From the NCBI RefSeq assembly GCF_002796985.1, contig NZ_PEKX01000020.1, positions 163,197-227,196 of the forward strand: a stretch of DNA of 64,000 bases, read 5' to 3'. Of this stretch, positions 43,605 to 53,257 are shown in pieces (the first letter of the stretch is position 1; the number at the start of each line of letters is the position of its first letter). The position numbers and the translations under genes are program-made. The stretch comes from Pseudomonas sp. Lineage in GTDB: Bacteria > Pseudomonadota > Gammaproteobacteria > Pseudomonadales > Pseudomonadaceae. Under the pieces are notes generated by a model. That model saw nothing but the letters and a program-made list of their open reading frames with translations. It searched no databases and had not been told where the DNA came from.

Positions 43605-45029
43605 TCAGCCCTGGTGGCGGATCTTCTCGACGATGGCGGTGGTGGAGCTGTTTTCCACCAGGCCCAGCACACGGACTTCGCCGCCGTAGGCCTTGACGAT
43701 ATCCGCGCCGACTACCTGCTCGACACCGTAGTCGCCGCCCTTCACCAGCACGTCCGGGCGGACTTCGGTGAGCAGGCGCTCGGGAGTGTCTTCGGCGAAG
43801 CTGACAACCCAATCCACCGCGCCGAGGCCGGCGAGCACGGCCATGCGCCGGTCAACGCTGTTGATCGGACGACCCGGGCCTTTCAGGCGGGTCACCGAGC
43901 CATCGTCGTTGACCCCGACGATCAGCCGATCACCCTGGGCGCGCGCCTGCTCCAGGTAGGTCACGTGGCCGGCGTGGAGGATGTCGAAGCAGCCGTTGGT
44001 AAAGACGATCTTCTCGCCGTGGGCGCGGGCGTCCTCGATGGCCAGCAGCAGCTGGTCGAGGCTCAGTACGCCACGCTCGGAGCCCTGCTCGCGCTGCACG
44101 GCGCGGCGCAGTTCCGGGGCGCTGATGGCAGCGGTGCCGAGCTTGCCGACGACGATGCCGGCAGCCAGGTTGGCCAGCGCCACGGCCTGCGGCAGGTCCT
44201 CGCCAGCGGCGATGGCGCCGGCCAGGGTGGAAATCACCGTGTCGCCAGCGCCGGTGACGTCGAACACTTCGCGGGCGCGGGCCGGCAGGTGCAGGGCACT
44301 GTGGCCGGGGCGCAGCAGGGTCATGCCGTGTTCGCCACGGGTGACCAGCAGCGCGCCGAGCTCCAGCTCGGTCATCAGTTGCTGGCCCTTGGCGACCAGG
44401 TCGGCTTCGTCGGTGCAGCGACCGACGATGGCTTCGAATTCGGAGAGGTTCGGGGTGATCAGGCTGGCGCCACGGTAGATGGCGAAGTCCTTGCCCTTGG
44501 GGTCGGCCAGCACCGGGATGTCGCGCTGGCGAGCCGCCTGGATCAGCTGCTGGTGGTTCTTCAGCGCGCCCTTGCCGTAGTCGGAGAGCACCAGCACACG
44601 AACCTGGTCCAGCAGCGCCTCGACATCGGTGGACAGGGCCACGGCGTCGGTACGGAAGGCTTCCTCGAAGTCCACGCGCAGCAGTTGCTGGTGACGGCTC
44701 ATGACCCGCAGCTTGACGATGGTCGGCTGGCCGGCGATGCGCTGGAAGCGGGTGGTCACACCCACCGCCTGCAGGCTGTCGCTCAGGCTGTCGGCGGCCT
44801 CATCGACGCCGGTGACGCCGACCAGGAAGGCCGGGGCGCCGAGGGCGGCGAGGTTCAGCGCGACGTTGGCGGCGCCACCGGGACGATCCTCATGCTGCTC
44901 GACCCGCACCACGGGCACCGGGGCCTCGGGCGAGATGCGCGAGGTCGCGCCGTGCCAGTAGCGGTCGAGCATCACGTCGCCTACTACCAGTACGGGGGCC
45001 TGATCGAATCGGGGCATGGTCAATTTCAT
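43605..45029 (-). CDS. hldE: Bifunctional heptose 7-phosphate kinase / heptose 1-phosphate adenylyltransferase HldE
   Basis: HldE makes ADP-heptose for the LPS inner core. The 474-residue protein is a fusion. The ribokinase-like N-terminal domain (to about 320) has VVGDVMLDRYW, RPGGAANVA and the catalytic DVTGAGDT. The C-terminal nucleotidyltransferase has FTNGCFDILHAGHV and the closing region LVKGGDY. The ATG at 45027-45029 was chosen for the standard MKLTMPRF start, with CGGAG upstream. It is a lone gene here, 88 bp downstream of dnpA. Confidence 0.97.
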   Translation of the reverse strand: MKLTMPRFDQAPVLVVGDVMLDRYWHGATSRISPEAPVPVVRVEQHEDRPGGAANVALNLAALGAPAFLVGVTGVDEAADSLSDSLQAVGVTTRFQRIAGQPTIVKLRVMSRHQQLLRVDFEEAFRTDAVALSTDVEALLDQVRVLVLSDYGKGALKNHQQLIQAARQRDIPVLADPKGKDFAIYRGASLITPNLSEFEAIVGRCTDEADLVAKGQQLMTELELGALLVTRGEHGMTLLRPGHSALHLPARAREVFDVTGAGDTVISTLAGAIAAGEDLPQAVALANLAAGIVVGKLGTAAISAPELRRAVQREQGSERGVLSLDQLLLAIEDARAHGEKIVFTNGCFDILHAGHVTYLEQARAQGDRLIVGVNDDGSVTRLKGPGRPINSVDRRMAVLAGLGAVDWVVSFAEDTPERLLTEVRPDVLVKGGDYGVEQVVGADIVKAYGGEVRVLGLVENSSTTAIVEKIRHQG

Positions 45030-45116
45030 GGGAACTCCGCAGGTCGAAATCGCCGCGGATAATACCATAGCCGCCCAGTGCGACTTGCGCCGAGCACCGG
45101 GCGGTCACGGTGATCT

Positions 45117-46529
45117 CTACGGGACTTTGCGGACCCAGAACAGCTCGTGGCGGCGCACTGCCTTGCGGAAGAACTCGTCGTCGCCGGTAACTGGCCACTG
45201 ACGCCCGGCGAGCACGCGCTGGATCAGCCGGCGCAGGCGCTTCTTGCCGGTGAGCGGGGTCTGCAGGTCGTGCTGCAGGGCCAGGGCCTGGGCCTTGTCG
45301 ACGCGGGTCGCGGCATCCAGCACCGGGCTCCACAGCGGGTCGGCCGGCAATGCCTCGATACAAGGCGGCAGGGCGATACCGCCGTCGGACGGGCCCATGG
45401 GCCAGCGGTCGTTGTCGTGCAGGTGGTTGGCGTAGAGCAGCAGGGTCTGCGGCTTCCAGCTGCTGCGCGAAATCGCCTCCAGCGTCGCTCGGGTGGCATG
45501 CACGTGGTCGGCGTGGGGGTCCAGTTCCGGGTGCGCGGTGAGGATCACTTCCGGGCGGATGTGTTCGATCAGCGCGGTAAGGTCAGCCACCAGGTTGAGC
45601 CAGGTCGGTACGCCGTCGCTGTCGCCGGGCAACGCCAGTGGATTGAAGCCGCGCACGCTGCGGATGTCGGTATCGCCGGAGTCCCGCGAGCCGAACGCCT
45701 GGCTCGGCTCGGCGGCCATGGCCGGCAGTTGCAGGCAGTAGTAACCCAGTTGCACGCAACGCTCGGCGGGCACACCGCCCCACAACGGCGCGGCGATGCT
45801 GTCCCAGGTGCGCAGACGGCCTTTCAGGCGCGCGGCGGCGGCCTTGTCCAGGCCCAGGCGCTGGTAGTGCTCGGCCTCGATCTCACCCTGGGTCAGGGTG
45901 ACGATCCAGGCCTCCGGGCAACGACTGTACTGGCCGAAGGCAGCCAGCTCGGCGTCATCGGCGTGGGGCGCGATGATCAGTAGGCGCTGCTGGGCGTAGT
46001 CCGGGTTGTGGAAGGCGTGCAGCACGCCCTGCTGCGCCAGCCGGCAATGACGACTGCGGATGCGCAGGTGACCAGCGCGCAGCGCTTCGCCCTGCCCGGA
46101 GAGGTTGATGTAGCGTTTGCCGCTGACGCCGCGTTCGAAGTCCTGGCGGTCAGGTTCGACGCCCTCGATCAGCACTTGCGGGTCGAGCCAGCGGCCGAGC
46201 AGCGAGGTCTTGACCTCGATCTCCAGCACCAGGGTTTCTTCGCCCTGCGGCAGCGCATCGGTGGCGACGTGCAGGCCGTGCGGGCCGAGGGACACCGGCA
46301 GGGCGATGGAGCCCTCGGGGAAGTCGTAGCGGTAGTCGTCGCGCGGGGAATAGAACAGGTGATCGGCGAACCAGGCTTCGTGGGCAACCCATCCCAGCAA
46401 CACGGCCAGCGGCACGCTCCACCAGGGCGCGAAGATGCCCAGCAGGATCAGCGCCAGCAGGGCGACGAGCAGGACCACGCGCTTCTTGCGGCGGTGCTGT
46501 TTGAGCAGGTGCTGCTTGCGGGCGCTCAT
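45117..46529 (-). CDS. dnpA: PIG-L-type de-N-acetylase DnpA
   Basis: A 470-residue protein with two N-terminal hydrophobic segments (about 18-50) and a deacetylase domain of the PIG-L/LmbE type. The Zn motif APHADDAE is near residue 192 and a second His motif, HPELDPHADH, near 350. PA5002 (DnpA) of P. aeruginosa is a de-N-acetylase near the LPS genes linked to fluoroquinolone persistence (from memory); this protein matches its type. The ATG at 46527-46529 begins the anchor. In PAO1 it lies on the other side of msbA, within the wap genes, so it has changed place here. Confidence 0.82.
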   Translation of the reverse strand: MSARKQHLLKQHRRKKRVVLLVALLALILLGIFAPWWSVPLAVLLGWVAHEAWFADHLFYSPRDDYRYDFPEGSIALPVSLGPHGLHVATDALPQGEETLVLEIEVKTSLLGRWLDPQVLIEGVEPDRQDFERGVSGKRYINLSGQGEALRAGHLRIRSRHCRLAQQGVLHAFHNPDYAQQRLLIIAPHADDAELAAFGQYSRCPEAWIVTLTQGEIEAEHYQRLGLDKAAAARLKGRLRTWDSIAAPLWGGVPAERCVQLGYYCLQLPAMAAEPSQAFGSRDSGDTDIRSVRGFNPLALPGDSDGVPTWLNLVADLTALIEHIRPEVILTAHPELDPHADHVHATRATLEAISRSSWKPQTLLLYANHLHDNDRWPMGPSDGGIALPPCIEALPADPLWSPVLDAATRVDKAQALALQHDLQTPLTGKKRLRRLIQRVLAGRQWPVTGDDEFFRKAVRRHELFWVRKVP

Positions 46530-46581
46530 GGTGATTCTCCGTAATCCTACTGTTACCGATAGGCTCGGCGGCTTGCTCTTC

Positions 46582-46664
46582 GTAGGATGGGTGGAGCTTG
46601 CGATACCCATCAGCGTTACCGGCCAGCCCTGTGATGGGTATCGCTTCGCTCCACGCCATCCTAC
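46582..46664. repeat. 83-bp palindrome, second copy (GTAGGATGG family)
   Basis: Same length and arm sequence as 33492-33574 with a degenerate left arm (GTAGGATGGGTGGAGCTTGC). Located between mig-14 and dnpA, where it could separate their transcripts. Confidence 0.87.
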
Positions 46665-46692
46665 GGTCGTGCCCGACGTCGGCGTTCCCGCC

Positions 46693-47589
46693 TCAGACCT
46701 GGAACACCGGCACGCGGTGGCACCAGCGGTCCTTGTACTCGCGGTCGGCACGGCCGAAGGAATAGCGCAGCGGCTTGCCCAGTGCCTCGGCGTCGGCCCA
46801 GGCCTCCTGGGTATTGACGAAGCTGAGTACGCTGCCGGGGCTGAACTCGCGGTTCTCCGGAGCCACGCCGCCGTTGATGTATTCGACGCTGACCCACTTC
46901 GGCGCTTCGACCCGATAGAGAATCTGGATCGCCACCGGCTCGCCGTCCAGGCGCACCAGCGAGCCGCGCATGAAGTCGCGCATCAGGCTGAAGACTTCGG
47001 CCAGCCGTGCCTTGCCCGGCACCTCGAACTCCCAGCGGCGCTGGAACAGGTCGGCATAGATACGCGCCTGCTCTTCGGGGCTCAACTCACTCATGGGCTG
47101 CAGCACGCCGCCTGCCTCTTCCAGCAGGCGCTGCTCGCGGCGCTGGTTGTAGCGGAACTTCTTCGAGAAGTCGGCCGGGGCGCGGTTCATTGCCAGTTGC
47201 TCGGGCTGCTCGCGGGCGTCGCTGACCTGCTCGCGATTGAGCTCGGAGAGGTAGCGCACCTGATGGCGCAGCTCGATGCGGGCGCCTTCGGCGATGGGCA
47301 GGATGATCTCGGCGTTGCCCAGGTCGAACAGCGCCTTCTTGCCCTCGCGCTTGAGCACGTCCTTGGACAGCGCCAGGTTGCGCCCCCAGGTCGGCACGGC
47401 GGCGCGCAGTTCATCGCCTTCGAACCAGCCCAGGTAGCGCACCGGAATGCCGGCCAGGCTGGCGAGACGCTCGACCACTTCGGGGTGGGTGGCGACGCTG
47501 CCGCCGAAGCGCTGCCAGGCAGCGGCATAGTCGGCCGCCGCGATGGGCGCCCAGCCGCGTTCGCGGAAGACTCGCAGACGGTTCAGCAT
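46693..47589 (-). CDS. mig-14: Mig-14 family protein (antimicrobial peptide resistance)
   Basis: A 298-residue protein of the Mig-14 family, first known from Salmonella as a factor for survival in macrophages and resistance to polymyxin and cathelicidin; a homologue near the LPS genes exists in P. aeruginosa (PA5003, from memory). The C-terminal half has the look of a GNAT-like acyltransferase fold (LVRLDGEPVAIQILYRVE, VSVEYINGGV, REFSPGSVLSFVNTQEAW). No signal peptide. The ATG at 47587-47589 is 13 bp after msbA, so it is likely expressed with it. Biochemical activity is not established. Confidence 0.85.
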   Translation of the reverse strand: MLNRLRVFRERGWAPIAAADYAAAWQRFGGSVATHPEVVERLASLAGIPVRYLGWFEGDELRAAVPTWGRNLALSKDVLKREGKKALFDLGNAEIILPIAEGARIELRHQVRYLSELNREQVSDAREQPEQLAMNRAPADFSKKFRYNQRREQRLLEEAGGVLQPMSELSPEEQARIYADLFQRRWEFEVPGKARLAEVFSLMRDFMRGSLVRLDGEPVAIQILYRVEAPKWVSVEYINGGVAPENREFSPGSVLSFVNTQEAWADAEALGKPLRYSFGRADREYKDRWCHRVPVFQV

Positions 47590-47602
47590 GTCAGGTGCCG
47601 CG

Positions 47603-49432
47603 TCATACCGGCTGCTCGACAGCCAGCTCGTTGCCGTCGACCGGATCGTCGGCGAACTGACGTGCGTGCAGGCGCGCGTAGTAGCCGTTCTGGGCGATCA
47701 GTTGATCGTGGGTGCCGCGCTCGACGATGTGGCCCTGGTCCATCACCAGGATCAGGTCCGCCGCCTCGATGGTGCTCAGGCGGTGAGCGATGACCAGGGT
47801 AGTACGACCTTCCATGACCTTTTCCAGAGCCGCCTGAATGTGCCGCTCGGATTCGGTATCCAGCGCCGAGGTGGCCTCGTCGAGGATCAGCACCGGGGCG
47901 TCCTTGAGCAGCGCGCGGGCAATCGCCAGGCGCTGGCGCTGGCCGCCGGAAAGCATCACGCCGTTCTCGCCGACTTCGGTGTCGAAGCCCTCGGGGAGGC
48001 GGTCGATGAATTCACGGGCAAAGGCGTCTTCGGCAGCCTTCTCCACCGCCTCGCGCGGCTTGCTGGCGAGGTCGCCGTAGGCAATGTTGTTGAGCACGCT
48101 GTCGTTGAACAGGTTGACCTGCTGGGTCACCAGCGCGATGTGCCGGCGCAGGTTGGTCAGCTTGTAGTCTTCGACGTCCGTGCCATCGAGCAGGATTTGC
48201 CCGTCGCTGTGGTCGTAGAAGCGCGGGATCAGGTTGGCCAGGGTCGACTTGCCGCTGCCGGAGCGGCCGACCAGCGCCACCATCTGGCCCGGCTCGACGC
48301 TGAAGTTCAGGTCGTTGAGCACCTTCTTCTCGGTGCCCGGGTAGGTGAAGCTGAGGTTCTTCACTTCGAGGCGACCCTGCACGCGATCGCGCTCGACGGT
48401 GCCGTTGTCCACTTCAGGTTGCTCGTCGAGCTGCTCGAAGATGCTCTCCGCGCCGGCCACGCCCTTCTGGATGGTCGAACTGACTTCGGACAGCTGACGG
48501 ATCGGTTTGGGCAGCAGGCCAGCCATGGAGATGTACGCCACCAGATCACCAACGGTGGCTTCGCCACGCAGCAGCAGCACGAGGTACAGCAGGACAGCCA
48601 TGGCGCTGTAGATCACCAGTTGCAGCATCGGCGTGTAGATCGCCGAGGTTTTGTTCATCCGCAGGTTCTTGCTGGTGTTCTCGTTGGTCACGTGACGAAA
48701 GCGCTCACGCTCGTAAGGCTCGCCACCGAAGCTGCGGACCACACGGTAGCCCTGGATGGTCTCGGAGGACACGTGGGTCACGTCGCCCATGGCCACCTGG
48801 ATCTTCTTGCTCTGCTTGCGGAACTTGCGGCTGGCGGTGGTCACCATCATGGCGATGATCGGCAGGATCGCCAGCATCACCAGGGTCAACTTCCAGTTCA
48901 TCCACAGCAGGGAGAGGAACAGGAAGACCACGGTCATGCCTTCACGGATCACCACCTTGATGGCGTCGGTGGCCGCGCCGGTGACCATGGTCACGTTGAA
49001 GGTGATACGCGAGATCAGGTGCCCGGAGTTGTGGCGGTCGAAATAGCGGTTGGGCAGGGTAAGCAGGTTATTGAACAGCGCAATGCGCAGGTCCTGCACC
49101 AGACCCAGGGATACCTTGGCGATGAAGTAGTTGCCAAGGAAGGAGCCAACACCCTGCCAGACGGCAATCAGCACGACCAGCAGTGGTACCGCGTAGAGTA
49201 GCGAAAGGTCGCGCAACCAGGCCCAGGGCGCGTTGGGGAACAGCTTGGCATCCGGATGCGCCAGGCCGTCGACGAAGTACTTGAGGATGCCCGCCAGCAT
49301 CGGCTGGGTCGCGGCGAAGATCAGGAAGCCGACGATGCTGATCAGGAACATACCGATGTACGGACGCACATAGGACAGCAGTCGGAAGTAGATCTTCAGG
49401 CTCGAAGGAGCCTGGGGTTCTTTACCGGACAT
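47603..49432 (-). CDS. msbA: Lipid A export ATP-binding/permease MsbA
   Basis: MsbA flips core-lipid A across the inner membrane before O-antigen ligation. The 609-residue half-transporter has six membrane helices in residues 20-320 and a C-terminal ATPase domain with Walker A GRSGSGKST, signature LSGGQRQRLA and Walker B VLILDEATSALD. The placement among hldE, waaL and core genes distinguishes it from other ABC exporters. ATG at 49430-49432. It probably starts the unit msbA/mig-14; the divergent kinase-like gene begins 100 bp away. Confidence 0.96.
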   Translation of the reverse strand: MSGKEPQAPSSLKIYFRLLSYVRPYIGMFLISIVGFLIFAATQPMLAGILKYFVDGLAHPDAKLFPNAPWAWLRDLSLLYAVPLLVVLIAVWQGVGSFLGNYFIAKVSLGLVQDLRIALFNNLLTLPNRYFDRHNSGHLISRITFNVTMVTGAATDAIKVVIREGMTVVFLFLSLLWMNWKLTLVMLAILPIIAMMVTTASRKFRKQSKKIQVAMGDVTHVSSETIQGYRVVRSFGGEPYERERFRHVTNENTSKNLRMNKTSAIYTPMLQLVIYSAMAVLLYLVLLLRGEATVGDLVAYISMAGLLPKPIRQLSEVSSTIQKGVAGAESIFEQLDEQPEVDNGTVERDRVQGRLEVKNLSFTYPGTEKKVLNDLNFSVEPGQMVALVGRSGSGKSTLANLIPRFYDHSDGQILLDGTDVEDYKLTNLRRHIALVTQQVNLFNDSVLNNIAYGDLASKPREAVEKAAEDAFAREFIDRLPEGFDTEVGENGVMLSGGQRQRLAIARALLKDAPVLILDEATSALDTESERHIQAALEKVMEGRTTLVIAHRLSTIEAADLILVMDQGHIVERGTHDQLIAQNGYYARLHARQFADDPVDGNELAVEQPV

Positions 49433-49532
49433 GTAGGAATCGCACGCTTAAAAGGTCGGCGATTATAACACAGCGCTCTCGTTTGCCCGGCGGCTGGGCT
49501 ACTATAGCCGGCTATCGATTCAGGGACCCGTT

Positions 49533-50183
49533 ATGCAAGACCTCGCCCTCTCCGCCTACGAAGCGCTGCGCGCCGGCGCCCAGGTGCTGGAAGCCGACAA
49601 GCATGGCGACAAGGTCCTGCGCCTGGCCGATGGCAACTTCCTGAAGCTGTTCCGGCGCAAGCGGCTGATCTCTTCGGCGGCGCTGTATCCCTACGCGCAG
49701 CGCTTTGCCGACAACACCGAGACGCTGCAGCGCCTGGCAGTCCCCTGCCCGCAGATCATCGCGGTCTACCGCATTCCGGAAATCGCCCGCGACGCAGTGC
49801 ACTACCAGCCCCTGCCGGGCGACACGCTGCGCCAGGTGATTGCTGCCGGTGAGGCTGACGCCCAACTGGCAGCCCAACTGGGCACGCTGATCGCTGAGCT
49901 GCACGATCAAGGCGTGTACTTCCGCTCGTTGCACCTGGGCAACGTGGTGAAGACCCCTGAAGGCACGCTGGGCCTGATCGACCTCGCCGACATGAAGAAG
50001 CAGCGCCGGGCGCTCAATCTCGCGCAGCGCAAACGCAACTTCATCCATATGCTGCGCTACACCGGTGATCGCCAGTGGCTGCTGGCGGGCAACACCGACA
50101 GCCTGTCGCAGGCCTACCTCGCTCGCAGCCGGGTACGCTGGCCGCTGGCCGACCTGCAACGGTTCCTCAGCTCGGCTCCATGA
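49533..50183 (+). CDS. LPS-kinase-like protein (PA4998-like)
   Basis: A 216-residue protein of the lipopolysaccharide kinase/RIO-like fold. It lacks a large N-lobe but keeps the sequence FLKLFRRKRLIS (likely ATP-site Lys) and the catalytic-loop analogue YFRSLHLGNVV with LIDLADM as metal-binding Asp. Compared with HxDLHxxN the first Asp is replaced by Ser (RSLHLGN), so activity is uncertain. ATG at 49533. It diverges from msbA and its 3' end overlaps the convergent waaL gene by 17 bp. PA4998 is the PAO1 equivalent (from memory). Confidence 0.8.
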   Translation: MQDLALSAYEALRAGAQVLEADKHGDKVLRLADGNFLKLFRRKRLISSAALYPYAQRFADNTETLQRLAVPCPQIIAVYRIPEIARDAVHYQPLPGDTLRQVIAAGEADAQLAAQLGTLIAELHDQGVYFRSLHLGNVVKTPEGTLGLIDLADMKKQRRALNLAQRKRNFIHMLRYTGDRQWLLAGNTDSLSQAYLARSRVRWPLADLQRFLSSAP

Positions 50184-51387
50184 CCGCCGGCCGCACCTGC
50201 GGCCAGCGCTCCAGACTCAGCCCCAGCAGAATCACCACCCAGGGCATCAGCCACATGGCGCGCGTGCGCTCCCACAGGCTGAAGACGTCGAATTGCAAGG
50301 CGACGCTGGAGAACACCCACAGCAGCATCACCGACAGCCCCAGCGCCCGTGCGCGGCAGCGCCAGGCGTGATAGCCGATCATGCCCCACAACACCAGGAA
50401 AGCCAGCAGCGCCGGCACGCCGTACTGGATGGCGGTATGCACCGGGAAATTGTGGGCACCATTTTCATAAACGGAAGTCCCGCTGGTCACCGAATAATCG
50501 GCTCCCAACCCCACGCCAAGCCAGAAGTGCTGCTGGATTTGCGGCCAGGCATTGCGCAGCAACTCGAAACGCTCGGCATCGCCCCGCGCCATCAGCCCGG
50601 GCTCGGCGATAACCAGCGCCGCGCCGCCCACCAACAAGAGTAATGGCAGCAACTTGGCGATCCGCCCCGGCACCAGGCTGAGACTGAAGATTGCCGTGAC
50701 CATCAGCGCCAGCAAGGCCCCACGGCTACCGCACAGCGCGACATAGACCAGAGAGGCTGCCAGCAGGATCACCCAGGGCAATTGCCGCCAGCCACGACGC
50801 GGCAGCAACGGCACGCACATGACCGCGACGAAGGCGATGGAATAGGCCGCCGCATTGGGGTTGTCGAGAAAACCACCGAACCCGCTCAGACGTCCCGCCC
50901 CGAATACCGGCTCGAACACCAGGGCCGCCAGGCTATAAAGCCCGACCACCAACGCCAACGAAAGCATCGCCAGGCGCAACCGACGCTCGTCCGCGCGCGC
51001 CCAGAGTACCCAGCCGAAGACGAACAGCATGAACAGCGAAGCGCTCTTGAGCTGGCCCAGCGGCTTTCCCCCCGTGGACCAGAGCAGCGAGAGGACCGCC
51101 CAGGCAAACAACGCCAGCAGGAGCCATATTTCCTTGTGGGACCGCAGCAGGTGGCCGAGCTCCTGGCGGCGGGCGATGCACAACCACAGCGACGGCAGAT
51201 AGACGAGCAGCGCGATCATCTGGAAGTAGAACTTCATCGTCGGCGTCAGCATCACACCAGCGATGCTCCACAGCACGCCGACACCCAGCATCGCCTCGGC
51301 AATCCGGCTCCCTCTGCCCTGGCTCGCGCCGGTCGGCGTCAAACGCGGACACCAGGCGCTCCAGGCATGGGTAATCAAATCCTTCAT
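50167..51387 (-). CDS. waaL: O-antigen ligase WaaL
   Basis: WaaL joins the undecaprenyl-linked O-antigen to core-lipid A in the periplasm. The 406-residue membrane protein has about 11-12 hydrophobic segments and the Wzy_C-type periplasmic loop ending in ENGAHNFPVH, with the conserved His-Asn, and CGSRGALLAL in the middle. ATG at 51385-51387 was chosen; longer open frames upstream contain no membrane-protein start. It is the last gene of the minus-strand core operon, 11 bp after the GT2 gene, and overlaps the opposite kinase-like gene by 17 bp. Confidence 0.88.
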   Translation of the reverse strand: MKDLITHAWSAWCPRLTPTGASQGRGSRIAEAMLGVGVLWSIAGVMLTPTMKFYFQMIALLVYLPSLWLCIARRQELGHLLRSHKEIWLLLALFAWAVLSLLWSTGGKPLGQLKSASLFMLFVFGWVLWARADERRLRLAMLSLALVVGLYSLAALVFEPVFGAGRLSGFGGFLDNPNAAAYSIAFVAVMCVPLLPRRGWRQLPWVILLAASLVYVALCGSRGALLALMVTAIFSLSLVPGRIAKLLPLLLLVGGAALVIAEPGLMARGDAERFELLRNAWPQIQQHFWLGVGLGADYSVTSGTSVYENGAHNFPVHTAIQYGVPALLAFLVLWGMIGYHAWRCRARALGLSVMLLWVFSSVALQFDVFSLWERTRAMWLMPWVVILLGLSLERWPQVRPAVMEPS

Positions 51388-51398
51388 CGGAAAACTTC

Positions 51399-52265
51399 TT
51401 ATTCCTGGCCAAACTTGAACAGCAAATGGCGAATCCGCCGCAAGGTAACGCGATTCCAGCGCCACGGCGGAAGATGCAGCAACAGCGACCAGGCGTAGCC
51501 CTTGTCACAGACGACGGACTGCTTGAGCGCCTTGTTGTAAATACAAGTGAGAGCGGCAGCGTAGGCAGGATGGTCGCGGTAGGGGGCGATCGTCATGCAG
51601 TCGTAATCGAGCTGGCTCTTGAACGCAGTCCTCGACAGATTACCCTCATGGCGACGGTAGCCGCTAACCACCTCGGGCAGGACTTCGACACCGTATCCCT
51701 GATGAGCGATTTTCAGGGTCATCTGGAAATCCTGGATGCGAATCTGCGGATCGTAGCCGCCGACCTGGTCCATGGCCTCGCGCCGATACATCACCACCGT
51801 CGCACCGATGGCAACGGCCTGCCCCAACAGTTCGTCGAAGCTATAGCGGCGTACGGCCTCGCCTGGCCCACCCTTCAGGTGCTTGCCAGCGGCATCGATA
51901 TAGATGGCGCGCCCGCCCAGGCATCCGACCTCGGGATGCTCGCGCAGGTAGTTCGCCTGCAGCGTCAAGCGCCCCGGCATCATGATGTCATCGGAGTCCG
52001 GCGTCGCCACCAGCACGCCACGAGCGTGACTCAGGGCCGTGTTGAGTGCGGCACTGACGCCCTGGTTGGTCTGGCGATAGAACTGAAAGCCATGCTCTTG
52101 CTGCAGTGCCTGGATCTTCTCGACACTGCGATCCCCGGAGCCATCATCCACCACGATCAATTCGAAGTTCGGGTAGTCCTGGCGGAGAATGCTCAGCAGT
52201 GTCTCTTCGATATAAAGCTCGCGGTTGTAGCAAGGCACCAGCACGGAAATCAGCGGGTATTCCAC
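51399..52265 (-). CDS. wapR: Family 2 glycosyltransferase, WapR-like
   Basis: A 288-residue GT-A glycosyltransferase: SVLVPCYNRELYIEETL, VVDDGSGDRS, and the metal-binding DSDD (in TPDSDDIMM). Its position next to waaL matches PA5000 (WapR), the rhamnosyltransferase that makes the O-antigen-receiving core glycoform in P. aeruginosa; the symbol rests on position and family rather than on residue comparison. I prefer the GTG at 52263-52265 with GAGG a few bases upstream; a TTG at 52304 would overlap the previous gene. Confidence 0.68.
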   Translation of the reverse strand: MEYPLISVLVPCYNRELYIEETLLSILRQDYPNFELIVVDDGSGDRSVEKIQALQQEHGFQFYRQTNQGVSAALNTALSHARGVLVATPDSDDIMMPGRLTLQANYLREHPEVGCLGGRAIYIDAAGKHLKGGPGEAVRRYSFDELLGQAVAIGATVVMYRREAMDQVGGYDPQIRIQDFQMTLKIAHQGYGVEVLPEVVSGYRRHEGNLSRTAFKSQLDYDCMTIAPYRDHPAYAAALTCIYNKALKQSVVCDKGYAWSLLLHLPPWRWNRVTLRRIRHLLFKFGQE

Positions 52266-52300
52266 AGACACCTCATTAACCGGCAGAAATTGGCCACCGC

Positions 52301-53257
52301 TCAAATCCCCAGTGCCCAGCGCCAGCGTTCCAGCATACCGGGCTGCGCTCGCTCACGCAGCGGGGACGCCATGGCCTGGACTATCCGCGCACCGATCTGG
52401 CTGAAGCCAAAACCTTGCGTCGCCAGCGCCCGCCCAGCCTCCGCGATGCGTGCCGCGCGTTGCGGGTCCTCGCGCAGCAACTGTAGCTTGCTGCGCAGTT
52501 GGGCCACGTCGCGATACAGCACCACGTTGTGCATGTCCTGCAGGCCCAGTGCGCGGTTCTCCGCCTCTCCCTGGTCGTATGCCAGCAGCACGCAGCCACA
52601 GGCCATGGCTTCGAAATTCTTGATCATGTACTCGCCCATGCCAACGTCCGCGCTGACGAAGAAGCGGATGCGGTTGAGCGTATTCAGGTAGTCCTCGCCC
52701 GAGTTGGTCTTGGTGACCAGCAGGTTCTCCAACTGCCCCAGCTCATCCAACAGTGCCTTGCGGCCGCTGTAGGCCACGCTGCCGGTGCTGCCGACGAAGG
52801 CCAGTTCGATATCCCGCTCCCTGCCCAGGTCATGTAGCAGATCCTGATCGTAACCCTTGGGCACGAAGACCGCATCGAAGCCTTCCTGGCGCAGTCGCTC
52901 GCTGACCATGAAACCCGAGCTGATCACCCTGACCCAAGGTAGGCGGCGATAGTGCGCACTGAACTTCCCGGTGTACTTGCACGCAATGTAGTTCTGGTAG
53001 GCATCGTGCTCGAGGATGACCAGATTGGGCACGCTGCGAATGAAGGACGCCTGGCGCATTTCCTTCTTGAAGCGCAGGAAGAACAGGATACGGTCGTACT
53101 TCGCGACATCCACGTGCTCACGGAAGTAGCGGCGCAGATTGGCCTGCTCGTCGCTGCTCAGCCAACGCAGATCGCAGTCGCAGTGCTCGGCAATGCCGTC
53201 ATACAGGCGATCGAGGATGGCACGTTGTTCTTTCTGGACCAGGAACAGAACTTTCAT
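52301..53257 (-). CDS. ssg: LPS core glycosyltransferase, Ssg-like (GT-B, CgeB-type)
   Basis: A 318-residue GT-B type protein. It begins MKVLFLVQKEQRAILDRLYD and ends with the donor-binding block KNFEAMACGCVLLAYDQGEAE typical of the Glyco_trans_1_2/CgeB-like family; GSTGSVAYSGRKALLDEL lies at the hinge. Its place beside wapR and waaL fits PA5001 (ssg), a cell-surface sugar glycosyltransferase whose loss alters LPS and phage sensitivity (from memory). Its ATG overlaps the stop of the upstream gene by four bases (ATGA), coupling it to the four-gene cassette above. Confidence 0.75.
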   Translation of the reverse strand: MKVLFLVQKEQRAILDRLYDGIAEHCDCDLRWLSSDEQANLRRYFREHVDVAKYDRILFFLRFKKEMRQASFIRSVPNLVILEHDAYQNYIACKYTGKFSAHYRRLPWVRVISSGFMVSERLRQEGFDAVFVPKGYDQDLLHDLGRERDIELAFVGSTGSVAYSGRKALLDELGQLENLLVTKTNSGEDYLNTLNRIRFFVSADVGMGEYMIKNFEAMACGCVLLAYDQGEAENRALGLQDMHNVVLYRDVAQLRSKLQLLREDPQRAARIAEAGRALATQGFGFSQIGARIVQAMASPLRERAQPGMLERWRWALGI

